Source: an uncultured Eubacteriales bacterium (GTDB lineage Bacteria; Bacillota; Clostridia; Lachnospirales; Lachnospiraceae). Taken from it: a stretch of DNA of 61,626 nt. The stretch is from assembly GCA_900319795.1 (NCBI GenBank), contig ONPU01000010.1:1-61626 (forward strand). Reading direction: 5' to 3'. How positions within the stretch are numbered: position 1 is the stretch's first letter; each line of letters opens with the position of its first letter. The notes beneath the pieces were generated by a model. That model saw only the letters and a list, made by a program, of their open reading frames with translations, had not been told where the DNA came from and did no database searches. A program made the position numbers and the translations under genes. Of this stretch, positions 1-8,501 are shown piece after piece.

Positions 1-84
1 AGAGACGATGAGGTTGATAGGGCAGAGGTGGAAGTGCAGTAATGTACGGAGCTGACTGTTACTAATAGGACGATGGGTTGACCT
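1..84 (+). rRNA. 23S rRNA, 3' end only
   Basis: The first ~84 bases match the conserved 3' terminal part of bacterial 23S rRNA (GGTTGATAGG, then ACTAATAGGACGATGGGTTG and ACCT). The gene enters from outside the window. No 5S rRNA gene follows: only about 50 bases separate its end from tRNA-Asp. The exact 3' end is inferred from the usual terminal helix. Confidence 0.9.
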
Positions 85-133
85 ATGCTTGTCTTTTAAT
101 TACATATGCGGTTTTGAAGGTGCGTCGGATGAT

Positions 134-207
134 GGCCCAGTGGCGAAGTTGGTTATCGCGCCGCCCTGTCACGGCGGAGATCGACGGTTCGAGTCCGTTC
201 TGGGTCG
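134..207 (+). tRNA. tRNA-Asp (GTC)
   Basis: Cloverleaf with acceptor strands GGCCCAG and CTGGGTC, anticodon loop containing GTC, and T loop GGTTCGAGTCC. No CCA is encoded. It is the first gene of the tRNA cluster trailing the rRNA operon. Confidence 0.95.
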
Positions 208-211
208 CTGG

Positions 212-284
212 GGGATCTTAGCTCAGCTGGGAGAGCACTTGCCTTACAAGCAAGGGGTCACAGGTTCGAGCCCTGTAGGTCCCA
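212..284 (+). tRNA. tRNA-Val (TAC)
   Basis: Acceptor strands GGGATCT and AGGTCCC, anticodon stem CTTGC/GCAAG with loop CTTACAA (anticodon TAC), and T loop GGTTCGAGCCC. It lies four bases after tRNA-Asp, so the two probably share a transcript. Confidence 0.95.
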
Positions 285-287
285 TAG

Positions 288-433
288 TAGGCAGAGCAGA
301 AGTACAATCAGGTGTTCGCTCTGTATTGAAAAGTGAATATGCCGATGTGGCTCAATTTTAGACAATTGACGAAGTCAATTGTAGGCAGAGTAGCTGATTA
401 CAAATCAGATGCTCTGTATTGAAAAGTGAATAT
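288..433 (+). repeat. Decayed tandem of tRNA-Thr 5' halves
   Basis: An exact 40-bp sequence at 318-357 recurs at 411-450. It contains a leader (GCTCTGTATTGAAAAGTG) and the first bases of tRNA-Thr (GCCGATGTGGCTCAATT). The second occurrence runs into the intact tRNA-Thr; the first does not. A D-loop-like GGCAGAG piece also occurs at 291-297, 384-390 and 451-457. In the middle unit the anticodon hairpin (395-409) reads as the reverse complement of the real one, and a perfect 9-bp hairpin (362-382, ACAATTGAC/GTCAATTGT) sits where the D loop should be. None of the partial units has a 3' half, so they cannot make a tRNA. Confidence 0.8.
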
Positions 434-506
434 GCCGATGTGGCTCAATTGGCAGAGCAGCTGATTTGTAATCAGCAGGTTAACGGTTCGAGTCCGCTCA
501 TCGGCT
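434..506 (+). tRNA. tRNA-Thr (TGT)
   Basis: Intact cloverleaf: acceptor strands GCCGATG and CATCGGC, anticodon stem GCTGA/TCAGC with TGT in the loop, T loop GGTTCGAGTCC. It is the only complete copy downstream of the broken partial copies. Confidence 0.95.
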
Positions 507-547
507 TTGGGTGTAACGCACCCGTATAGCTGAGAAGTCAGCAATGT

Positions 548-629
548 GGATGGATTCCCGAGTGGCCAAAGGGGGCAGACTGTAAATCTGTTGTCGACGA
601 CTTCGAAGGTTCGAATCCTTCTCCATCCA
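548..629 (+). tRNA. tRNA-Tyr (GTA)
   Basis: Class II tRNA with a long variable arm (GTCGACGACTTC region). Acceptor strands are GGATGGA and TCCATCC, and the anticodon loop CTGTAAA gives GTA. Confidence 0.95.
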
Positions 630-661
630 TTTTCTGTTATATGCAGATAATTTCATAGCGA

Positions 662-735
662 CGCGGGGTAGAGCAGTTCGGAAGCTCGTCGGGCTCATAA
701 CCCGGAGGTCGCAGGTTCAAATCCTGCCCCCGCTA
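662..735 (+). tRNA. Initiator tRNA-fMet (CAT)
   Basis: It starts CGCGGGG and has no Watson-Crick pair at position 1-72 (C against T), plus three G:C pairs next to the anticodon loop (GGG CTCATAA CCC). Both are initiator hallmarks. Confidence 0.93.
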
Positions 736-759
736 CTGATCACCCCAGGTTGATCAAAT

Positions 760-832
760 GCCCAGTTAGCTCAGTTGGTAGAGCAGTGGACTGAAAATCC
801 ACGTGTCTCTGGTTCGATTCCGGAACTGGGCA
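760..832 (+). tRNA. tRNA-Phe (GAA)
   Basis: Acceptor strands GCCCAGT and ACTGGGC, anticodon loop containing GAA, T loop GGTTCGATTCC. It is the last tRNA of the cluster. Confidence 0.95.
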
Positions 833-936
833 TTTTTTATTATAATTTTATAGATGCTTCGTAGATAATTACCGTTTGCGATGCTATAATTTATTATACT
901 AAAGAGATTTTATAAAGTAAAAGAAGGGGGATTACT

Positions 937-2328
937 ATGGGGAAAAGAGCTTTAAGAAATAGTTTTTTCGTATTTCTTTCAGCGGCTTTGCTTATGGTTG
1001 CGCTGGCTGTTCCGGCCTTGGCGGCAGTGGTTACCAATACTCACTCGACTGAGTATAATGGTACAGACTATAAGCTTGTCTACGACTATACTTACTATAC
1101 GACGCATGTCCATAGTGAGCTGGCCGGTAAATCTGACGATGCCGTTCTGAAATACTTTGTAACGAAGGGTATGGCCAAGGGCGAGCAGGCGATTGCTACG
1201 TTCAGCGCGAAATCCTATCGCAACGCGAACCAGGATCTTCGTCAGAAGTATAAGAAGAAGTATAAAAAATACTATACGCATTATATGAAATACGGTTGGA
1301 AACAGGCGCCCAGAAAGAATACCGTACTCGGATATGATAAGAAGATCAAGGATCCTGTCACCGTCTATAAGAACAAGAATTACAATAAAGTCTATAACTT
1401 CAACTATTACATCGCTCATAACAAATATGTGCGCAAGAAATACTCCCTGGATGACTTTGGCGCGATTGAGTACTTCGTGACAAAGGGCATGAAGAAAAAG
1501 CAGCAGGCTTCGGCGAACTTCAATGTTCAGTGGTATTACAATGCCAACCCGAACCTTCGCTGGAAATACTGCACCGACTGGGTCAAGCTCTATAATTACT
1601 ATCAGAGAACCGGTTACAGAAAAGGCGCGGTAAAGGTCTGCACCAAGCTGAAGAGCCCGCTGACCTGGTACAAGAAGAACGGGAAGAAGATCGACCTTTC
1701 GGCCATCTATGATTTCAAATATTACTGCAAGCACAATTCCGCCGCTTCCAAGTATTGGAAGACTCAGAACGACGGACGTGCGATCCGCCATTTCGTGAAG
1801 ACGGGCCTGAAATTCGGTAAGCAGGCGAAGAAGGGCGTCACGAGAAACAATGAGACTTACAGGGCGTTCGTAAAGAAATTCTTCCCGAACGGCACTTCTG
1901 TTCAGTACAATAGCGCCCAGGGCTACTCCAGCTCGACGAACTATCTGATTATGCTGAATCAGGCAAGACATCTGGTCTCGATCTTCGAAGGGTATCGCGG
2001 ACACTGGACATTGATCAAGGAATTCCCGTGCTGTGTCGGTAATCCCGCTACTCCGACTCCGACAGGTGAGTACACGATCGGAATCAAGGGTCTTGCTTTC
2101 AATACAGAACAGAACGGACGCTGCTGGTATTATTCACAGATTACAGGCAACTATCTGTTCCATTCGCAGATTTATGATCAAAGCCCGAGTCCGACCAGAA
2201 TTATTGACGGAAGCATGGGTGTCAGCTGCTCACATGGCTGTGTACGTCTTGCTCTGTCTAACGCTCTTTGGATTTACAATCATATTCCTTCGGGAACAAA
2301 GGTCGTCAGCTACAACAGACCGTGGTAA
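937..2328 (+). CDS. Secreted L,D-transpeptidase (YkuD type) with tyrosine-rich repeats
   Basis: A 463-residue exported protein. An N-terminal signal peptide (hydrophobic to about residue 30, ending LAVPALAA) is followed by about three imperfect ~90-residue repeats rich in Tyr, Lys and Asn (patterns such as FNYYIAHN, IEYFVTKGM, YYNANPNLR). The C-terminal ~130 residues form a YkuD domain with SHGCVRL at 432-438, Cys435 being the expected nucleophile. The family makes 3-3 peptidoglycan cross-links or attaches proteins to the wall; the repeats probably bind the wall (inference). The start has AAGAAGGGGG upstream. A terminator follows, so it is likely monocistronic. The same repeat type recurs in the 22665-23936 protein. 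Confidence 0.9.
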   Translation: MGKRALRNSFFVFLSAALLMVALAVPALAAVVTNTHSTEYNGTDYKLVYDYTYYTTHVHSELAGKSDDAVLKYFVTKGMAKGEQAIATFSAKSYRNANQDLRQKYKKKYKKYYTHYMKYGWKQAPRKNTVLGYDKKIKDPVTVYKNKNYNKVYNFNYYIAHNKYVRKKYSLDDFGAIEYFVTKGMKKKQQASANFNVQWYYNANPNLRWKYCTDWVKLYNYYQRTGYRKGAVKVCTKLKSPLTWYKKNGKKIDLSAIYDFKYYCKHNSAASKYWKTQNDGRAIRHFVKTGLKFGKQAKKGVTRNNETYRAFVKKFFPNGTSVQYNSAQGYSSSTNYLIMLNQARHLVSIFEGYRGHWTLIKEFPCCVGNPATPTPTGEYTIGIKGLAFNTEQNGRCWYYSQITGNYLFHSQIYDQSPSPTRIIDGSMGVSCSHGCVRLALSNALWIYNHIPSGTKVVSYNRPW

Positions 2329-2351
2329 TGACAATAAAATTGAGAACAACA

Positions 2352-2380
2352 AAAAAACCGCCAACCGGCGGTTTTTTGTT
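2352..2380 (+). terminator. Rho-independent terminator after the L,D-transpeptidase gene
   Basis: Stem AAACCGCC/GGCGGTTT with a 4-base loop followed by a T run, about 25 bases past the stop codon. Confidence 0.88.
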
Positions 2381-2399
2381 TGACTGTTGTTATCAAAGA

Positions 2400-2879
2400 T
2401 TAAAGAAAGATCTTGAAATCGTCAGAACCTTCTCCGTTTACGACATAGTAAGCGACGTTTTCTTCCGGCTTGACATATACTTCAAGGGTGTCAACGATCG
2501 TGTTCTTATGAGCTTCCTTATAAACAGAGAGAGCCTGATCGACAATCGATGTTGCGGACAGCTGTCTGCCCTGATATTCGATTGTTACGGAAGTAGTAGG
2601 AGCAACAGCCTTCTTGGCAGCTGTTGTAACCTTCTTAGCAGCTTTTGTTGTTTCTGCCTTCACTTTTCCTGCGGCGTCAGTAGCTTTCTTCACAACCTTC
2701 TTGCCTTCTGTTTCAGCCTTTTCAGCGACCTTCTTGGTCTCTTCCTTAGCCTTTTCAGCAGTCTTCTTTGTGGAGGCAGCAGCTTTCTTAGCAGTCTTCG
2801 TTACAGCCGATTCTTCTTTCTTTGCTTCTTCAACAATAACTTCTTCAGCTTTTTTAGCGGTTTTCTTTACCGGTGTCAT
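2400..2879 (-). CDS. Lys/Ala-rich DUF6465-type protein
   Basis: A 159-residue protein. Residues 1 to about 95 are low-complexity Lys/Ala/Glu/Thr with many AAKK and KKTA units, resembling histone H1 tails or phasin-like helices. The last ~65 residues form a compact domain (start VTIEYQGRQLS, end GEGSDDFKIFL) that I recognise as DUF6465, a Clostridia family of unknown function. I chose the internal ATG because AAAGGAGGAG lies 6-8 bases upstream of it; the ORF could begin 11 codons earlier without such a site. A nucleic-acid or surface-binding role for the basic tail is inference. It is transcribed divergently from the SLH protein gene. Confidence 0.8.
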   Translation of the reverse strand: MTPVKKTAKKAEEVIVEEAKKEESAVTKTAKKAAASTKKTAEKAKEETKKVAEKAETEGKKVVKKATDAAGKVKAETTKAAKKVTTAAKKAVAPTTSVTIEYQGRQLSATSIVDQALSVYKEAHKNTIVDTLEVYVKPEENVAYYVVNGEGSDDFKIFL

Positions 2880-3080
2880 TTTAACTCCTCCTTTGACACT
2901 GTCTATTACCAACGTTCGCCATTATAGCGCTGTGTTCACGCTTTGTCAAATTTTAACAAAAATAATTTGAATATTTCTACATTTCTTCTAAACCGCTATT
3001 TTCGAAAGGCCTTTTTTTATTGGAAATGCCCTCATTTGCAGCAAAATGATGTGGTAAGATAGAGGCAGGAGGAGCCTTTC

Positions 3081-4505
3081 ATGAAAAACAGGACCAATCA
3101 TTTCCCATTTTTATTCGTAATAAGCTGCCTGATCGCTCTCTTTCTGGCCAAACCGGTCGGTGCTTCTTCGTATTACCGGACATTTTCCGACATAGAGACT
3201 CATTCAGACCTTGAAGCGGCCGTATACTGGGCGAATCTGACCGACGTCATGAAGGGAACCTCCGCTTCGAAGTTCTCTCCGAAGACCTGTATCAGTGGAA
3301 AAACAGTCGTGAAGGCTCTCGGAAAGCTGGATCCTTCCTACGATGGAGCCGCCGGATCAGCCTATACGGTCAAGGGAACCGACAAAGGACTGAAACGCAG
3401 CCGGAAGAAGGTGACCCGGGAGCAGTTCGCGGTCGCCCTGTACAATTATGCCAAAAGCCACGGCGCGAAGGTATCGGCAAAGAAGAAGCTGAGCAGCTAC
3501 ACGGACTATGAGAAGCTGAACGAGGAAGCGCGGAAGGCCTATTCGTGGGCGCTGAAGAAGGGCCTTGTGCCGAAAGTGTCCGGAGGCCGAATTAATCCTC
3601 AGAAAAAAATGACGCGAGCCCAGGCCGTCACCGGCCTTTATAAGCTTCACAAACTGCTGCCTGATTACAGAAAAGATCTGGGAGCGGCATCCTTCAATGA
3701 AATCGTCCTCCGTGAAATAGCCGAAGTGAAGCCGTACGGAGGGTATTATACCGGAAGCTATGCCGGGGGAGCATTTTCCAAAACGGCCTGGCAGGGAATG
3801 AATGAGGCTTATAAGATGAAGGGTGCCCGTCCGGTCATCAATCTGGCGAAAGCAAGGCCCTCTTTCTGCTCATCCGCCTGCTATATGGTGCTTGTCAGAA
3901 GTTTGCTGACCTGGGACACTTACGAGAACTCGGGAACAAGAATTGGCGCGAAGTCCTGGCGCGCGCTGAAACCCTACACGGTTCGAGGCCTTTCATATCC
4001 GGTTCAGGATGACGGAGTGGGAGCCTGGGGACGCGCCAACGCGAACGGCCCCGGCATGGCCGTGCTCATCCGGGAACTCAAGGCAGGTGAGAATGTACTT
4101 ATTAAAAATAGGAAAGAGTATAAATCCGATTCCGCTTACTGGAGCGCGTGGGGACAGGCGGAACCCGGTGATTTTTTGAAAATATTCCGCTCCGGCGCGA
4201 TCGGTGCTTCCGAGCGCGGTCATATGGTTGTTTATCTCGGAAGGAAGAAGGCCTCTTCAGGCGGCAAAAGAGACGATATCGTCTATTACTGGTCTTCGAA
4301 CGGAAGCCGGGCGGACAGTTCTAAAGGCTATTCGATCGCGTCCTGCCGGGCCTCGGAGATTTACAGGGGCGTCATTACGAAGGTGACAAAGCCGCAGGCA
4401 TTCGCGCAGGCGTCGAAGATTTCCCCGACAAAGCGGGATGAGTGGCTGAGGTCACTCCTGGATGTCAATGTGTCACTTGCGGATATGAAGAAACACATTT
4501 CCTGA
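3081..4505 (+). CDS. Secreted SLH-domain protein with C-terminal NlpC/P60-like region
   Basis: A 474-residue exported protein. The signal peptide (hydrophobic run ending about KPVGA) is followed by two S-layer-homology-like modules (about 35-110 and 110-195, with TFSDIETHSDLEAAVYWA and KKMTRAQAVTGLY). These normally anchor proteins to the cell wall. The C-terminal half has a Cys-containing helix start (FCSSACYMVL) and a later GHMVVYLG strand. Spacing and context suggest a papain-like NlpC/P60 amidase with Cys and His catalytic residues; this is inferred from pattern only. The RBS is AGGAGG. It could also be a non-catalytic wall-binding protein. Confidence 0.75.
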   Translation: MKNRTNHFPFLFVISCLIALFLAKPVGASSYYRTFSDIETHSDLEAAVYWANLTDVMKGTSASKFSPKTCISGKTVVKALGKLDPSYDGAAGSAYTVKGTDKGLKRSRKKVTREQFAVALYNYAKSHGAKVSAKKKLSSYTDYEKLNEEARKAYSWALKKGLVPKVSGGRINPQKKMTRAQAVTGLYKLHKLLPDYRKDLGAASFNEIVLREIAEVKPYGGYYTGSYAGGAFSKTAWQGMNEAYKMKGARPVINLAKARPSFCSSACYMVLVRSLLTWDTYENSGTRIGAKSWRALKPYTVRGLSYPVQDDGVGAWGRANANGPGMAVLIRELKAGENVLIKNRKEYKSDSAYWSAWGQAEPGDFLKIFRSGAIGASERGHMVVYLGRKKASSGGKRDDIVYYWSSNGSRADSSKGYSIASCRASEIYRGVITKVTKPQAFAQASKISPTKRDEWLRSLLDVNVSLADMKKHIS

Positions 4506-4660
4506 TGAACGAATATATTTTTCACTGCTTGCTTCGGGGCAGTTTACTTTGCAAATTTCATGTGTTAGAATTTAGAAGATTATGAGAATTATGGGGTAGT
4601 GAACCCATTTTCAGGATAAATGATACTTCATGATTTAGTTGAGGAACGAGGGAAAGCACA

Positions 4661-7447
4661 GTGGATAAAGCCGAATACAGAATAAAACTCGAAGAGATTA
4701 ACCGCCTGGCAGAACAGGGTGATTTCGCGGGAGCGGCTGCAGTTGCCGACGAAGTGGACTGGAAGCACGTGAAAAGCGTGCGCACACTTTGCATGGTCGG
4801 TGAAATATATGAAGCAAACAAGCGCTACGAGGACAGCCGACGCGTTCTGAAGCTGGCTTACAAGCGCTCTTCAAGCAGCAAGACGGTGCTCTATCGTCTG
4901 GCCGAGCAGGATATCCGGATCGGTGATTTTGAAGAGGCGAAAAAGTTCATCAATGAGTTTGAGCAGAACTCGCCCGGCGATATGTCGCGTTTCATACTGC
5001 GTTACAAACTTCTGAAAGCGCAGAATGCCCCTTATGATGAGCAGATCGCTGTGCTCCGTGAGTACCGCGACAATGAATATACCGAAAGATGGTCCTATGA
5101 GCTCGCGAAGCTCTATAAGAAGAACGGGCAGAATGAAAAGTGCATCGAAGAGTGCGATGATATGATTCTGTGGTTCGCGGAAGGAAAATATGTCCGCAAG
5201 GCCATGGAACTTAAGATGAGCCTTACGTCACTCACTCCGAGCCAGCAGCTCAAATACGAGGCAATGCTGCAAAATGACGCGGCGGAAGCCTCTGATGTAC
5301 CTGAGCAGGAACAGGCAGCGCCGGCAGGTGAAGCGGATCAGGCGGAAACGGCAGCGACAGAGACAGTTTCTGCGGAAAATGTTCCTTCGGAAGCCGGTTC
5401 ATCGGAAGAAATGCCTTCGGAAGCCGCGGCTTCGGAAGAACCTGCATCCAATGACGCAGAGGCAGCCGCTGCGGAAGAAAGAATTCCGGAAGTACAGTAC
5501 GGTGCTCTTGAAACAGTGGAAAAATCCATCCTCGAGGCGGATGAGGAGGATGACGAAGACGAACACGAGAGCATGGACTCCGGCGAAATGATCCGTAAGA
5601 TGGACACTGCTGCCGGCAGATTCAATCCGAAAGAGCGCGACGAGGAAAAGAAAGCGGCTTCGGCATCCAGCCTTCAGGCCAGAATCACCAGGGGCTTCAA
5701 GAGCATTTTCTCCGGAATGAAGCTCGAAGAGGCCGAAGAGGAAACTCCGCTTGTCGTCGAAGAAGAGAAGAAGCCGGCTCCGAGAGTGGGCGCGCCCGAA
5801 TCCGATGACGACCTTGCCGAGGCGTTCAGCTTTGCCAACCAGGCAGTCCGTGAACGTGAAGCCAGCAAAAACGGTGAGTTCGAAGACATGGACAGCGATG
5901 AGCTGAAAGCGGCCGCGACTGAGAATAAGGAAGCTTCGGAAGAGGCAGTGGCAAAAGATGATGAAGATGCCGACATGAAGATCGTCGGTGAAAAGAAAGA
6001 AGCCGAAGAAAAGCCGACCGAGGACATCGAGCTTGAAAACCTCCTGAAGGAGACCGGATCCGCGTTTGCGGGCGCTGTTGCGAGCGGAGAGTTTGTCCTT
6101 GCGGATACACTCGAGGAAAATCTGGAAGAAGCCGAAGAAAATGCCCGCGCCGCCAAAGAGCGCAATGAGGCAGCGGAAGAACAGCCGGCATCCGAAGAGG
6201 ACACGGCAGCATCCGAAGAAGGAAAGCGGGAAGCGGACCTGATCGGCAGGGAAACCGATGAGTCACTCGGACTGACAAGGGAGTTCCATTTCCAGAAGCA
6301 GCTGGCGGAGGCGCATGAGAACGGGACGCTTCTGACTCCTGAAAAGGACGAGACCGAGCGCGCTCCGATTGAGGCGCCGGAAGAGGCATCCAGAAAACTG
6401 GTGCAGCAGCATTACGGCATAGATCCGGAAGAAGAAAAAGCAGATCTTCCCGAGGAGGAAGAAGAGGAATTTGAAGAGACCTCCGACACCGCGGAAAATG
6501 CAGCGGAAGTAAAGAGTGAGGACGCGAACAAGGATCTTCTGGCGGCATTTGATACAGAAGAGGATTTCTCGGATCTGCCCGAGGAAACCATTCATGACGA
6601 AGGCGCGGCTCAGGAAGAAAAGCTGGCGGAAGTCATCACGGATGAGGAAGCTCTGCAGGCGGAGGAAGAGGAACAGGATGTCTTTGAACTGATTCCTGTC
6701 GAAGGCCGCAAGCTTACGGAAGAAGAGAAGAAGGCTCTGTCCTATTTCGCGGACATTCCGGGAATTGACATCCAGACAACGGCAGCTCTGGCGGATATCC
6801 ACAACAACTGCGGCGATAAGACGTCAAGAGCCGGCAACGTTCTCATCATGGGTCGCCAGGGTTCCGGAAAGACCCGCCTCGCGGACGGACTGATCATGAT
6901 GACCTGCATGCATCTCGGACTCACTACCGCGAAGGTCGGCCGCATTATCGCCAACCGCCTGAACGGCAAGGATCCGGCCGAAGTCGTGCGGAAACTCGCC
7001 GGCGGATTCCTGCTTATTGAAGCAGCGGGAGAGCTTTCGGACGAGACCGTTGACAGACTGGATCAGGCCATGAATTTCCGGACGGACGACCTGATCGTCA
7101 TCCTGGAAGACGAAAAGAGCGACCTGAAGGCGATGTTGAACAGACATCCGGACTTCGCGGCGAAATTCACTTCACAGATTACGGTTCCGGTCTTTACAAA
7201 TGACGAACTGGTGACATTTGCCAAGACCTATGCCGGCGAAGAGGGTTACAAGTTCGACGATATGGCGACACTCGCGCTCTATACGATGATCGGCGACAAT
7301 CAGAAGGAAGCGGAGCCGGTCACGATCTCCAAGGTGTGCGAGATGCTGGACAAGGCGATGACGAGAAGCAGCCACCGGATCTTCGGAAAGATCGTTGACA
7401 AGGAAGACGGACGCGTGGTTCTGCAGGAAAAAGACTTCAATTTCTAA
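4661..7447 (+). CDS. TPR / acidic linker / P-loop ATPase protein
   Basis: A 928-residue protein with a GTG start. Residues 1 to about 195 are helical repeats of TPR type. About 200-690 is a very acidic, probably disordered region packed with EE, AEE and SEE runs. Residues about 690-928 hold a nucleotide-binding domain with Walker A GRQGSGKT at 731-738 and a likely Walker B at GGFLLIEAAGE. The C-terminal domain resembles AAA-type ATPases. There is no signal peptide or membrane segment, so it should be cytoplasmic. Function is unknown; a scaffold that assembles partners and remodels them with ATP is one reading (inference). A terminator separates it from the DUF1002 gene. Confidence 0.78.
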   Translation: MDKAEYRIKLEEINRLAEQGDFAGAAAVADEVDWKHVKSVRTLCMVGEIYEANKRYEDSRRVLKLAYKRSSSSKTVLYRLAEQDIRIGDFEEAKKFINEFEQNSPGDMSRFILRYKLLKAQNAPYDEQIAVLREYRDNEYTERWSYELAKLYKKNGQNEKCIEECDDMILWFAEGKYVRKAMELKMSLTSLTPSQQLKYEAMLQNDAAEASDVPEQEQAAPAGEADQAETAATETVSAENVPSEAGSSEEMPSEAAASEEPASNDAEAAAAEERIPEVQYGALETVEKSILEADEEDDEDEHESMDSGEMIRKMDTAAGRFNPKERDEEKKAASASSLQARITRGFKSIFSGMKLEEAEEETPLVVEEEKKPAPRVGAPESDDDLAEAFSFANQAVREREASKNGEFEDMDSDELKAAATENKEASEEAVAKDDEDADMKIVGEKKEAEEKPTEDIELENLLKETGSAFAGAVASGEFVLADTLEENLEEAEENARAAKERNEAAEEQPASEEDTAASEEGKREADLIGRETDESLGLTREFHFQKQLAEAHENGTLLTPEKDETERAPIEAPEEASRKLVQQHYGIDPEEEKADLPEEEEEEFEETSDTAENAAEVKSEDANKDLLAAFDTEEDFSDLPEETIHDEGAAQEEKLAEVITDEEALQAEEEEQDVFELIPVEGRKLTEEEKKALSYFADIPGIDIQTTAALADIHNNCGDKTSRAGNVLIMGRQGSGKTRLADGLIMMTCMHLGLTTAKVGRIIANRLNGKDPAEVVRKLAGGFLLIEAAGELSDETVDRLDQAMNFRTDDLIVILEDEKSDLKAMLNRHPDFAAKFTSQITVPVFTNDELVTFAKTYAGEEGYKFDDMATLALYTMIGDNQKEAEPVTISKVCEMLDKAMTRSSHRIFGKIVDKEDGRVVLQEKDFNF

Positions 7448-7531
7448 TGGAAAGTGCACAATTTTCTTCGGTAATTTTCAGAAAAGTTTCATAAAATACT
7501 ACTTGAAATAAACTCCTAAAACGATATAATG

Positions 7532-7567
7532 AGCATTGCCCGCTGAGAAAGGGCAATGCTTTTTTAT
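7532..7567 (+). terminator. Rho-independent terminator
   Basis: A perfect 10-bp stem (AGCATTGCCC/GGGCAATGCT) with a 9-base loop and a T run. It ends the P-loop protein transcript and lies just 5' of the DUF1002 gene, where it could also act as an attenuator. Confidence 0.85.
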
Positions 7568-7586
7568 TATATGAAAGGAGATTTCT

Positions 7587-8501
7587 ATGCGAAAGAAAAG
7601 AGCGGCAATTCTGGCAGTGACCTTGTCGGTGCTTGCCACCGTAGCAGCCATTGTATCGCCTGTTTCGATCGTGGCCGCGTCAACGGCATCGTTTGTATCC
7701 CTCGGCGCAGACCTGACGGCAGAACAGAAGAGCAACGTTCTGGATCTTTTGAATATCAGTGCCGACGATCTGACAGATGACAATACCGTCGCTGTTACGA
7801 ATCAGGAAGAGCATGAATATCTGGACAGCGTCATGGACGCTTCAGTGATCGGCACAAGGGCGCTGTCGTCCGCGAAGGTCAATGCGGCATTTAAGGGACA
7901 CGGCATCGAAGTAGAGACGCATAACATCACCTATCTGACACCGGATATGTACAAGATGGCTCTTGCTACGGCGGGAGTGAAGGACGCGGATATCGTGGTA
8001 GCGGCTCCGTCCCCGACTTCGGGCACAGCAGCTCTCGTTGGGGCAATGAAAGCCTATGCCAGAATGAGCGGCCAGGTCATCGAACCGCAGGTCCTCAAGA
8101 CGGCAACCGCCGAGCTCCTTGAAAGTGGAGAGCTGGCGGAGGTGCTTGGAGACCCCGACAAAGCGGAAGAACTGATTTCGGTCGTGAAGCAGATCGTTGT
8201 TGAAAATGATCTCAACGACCCGGATGCCATCCGCGACGCGGTCAACAATGTGGCCGGACAGCTGGGAGTTACCCTCAGCGATGAGGAGGTTTCCAGAGTG
8301 ACGGATCTGATGACACAGATTTCCGCTTTGGATATCAACGTGGACGACCTGGTGGAACAGGCCAGGACCGTTTACGAAAGAGCAGCGGAAGGCGGACTTG
8401 ATTTAAGCGAATACGGCATTTCCTATGAGGACATGGCCGATATTCTGAACAAGTCCCCGGGCCTCATCGAAAGATTGATCAACTGGCTGAAGACAATTTA
8501 A
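7587..8501 (+). CDS. Secreted DUF1002 protein (short form)
   Basis: A 304-residue protein with a signal peptide (about residues 1-32, ending IVAAST). The DUF1002 core carries the signatures SLGADLTAEQ, VIGTRALSSAKV and SGTAALVGAM. The family is common in Firmicutes and has no assigned biochemical activity that I know of. The start follows GAAAGGAG at ideal spacing. It is a paralogue of the 11852-13831 gene: both align over the first ~250 residues, but this copy lacks the acidic tail. Its stop overlaps the stop of the opposing DUF2298 gene by four bases. Confidence 0.88.
   Translation: MRKKRAAILAVTLSVLATVAAIVSPVSIVAASTASFVSLGADLTAEQKSNVLDLLNISADDLTDDNTVAVTNQEEHEYLDSVMDASVIGTRALSSAKVNAAFKGHGIEVETHNITYLTPDMYKMALATAGVKDADIVVAAPSPTSGTAALVGAMKAYARMSGQVIEPQVLKTATAELLESGELAEVLGDPDKAEELISVVKQIVVENDLNDPDAIRDAVNNVAGQLGVTLSDEEVSRVTDLMTQISALDINVDDLVEQARTVYERAAEGGLDLSEYGISYEDMADILNKSPGLIERLINWLKTI

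Noticed and set aside
979-2004. Long open frame on the minus strand opposite the L,D-transpeptidase
   Set aside because: The plus-strand protein has a signal peptide and a complete YkuD motif; the minus frame has no recognisable domain and simply mirrors its codon bias.
5674-6548. Minus-strand open frames opposite the acidic linker
   Set aside because: The low-complexity GAA/GCG-rich linker produces long Ser/Phe-rich antisense frames with no ribosome site.
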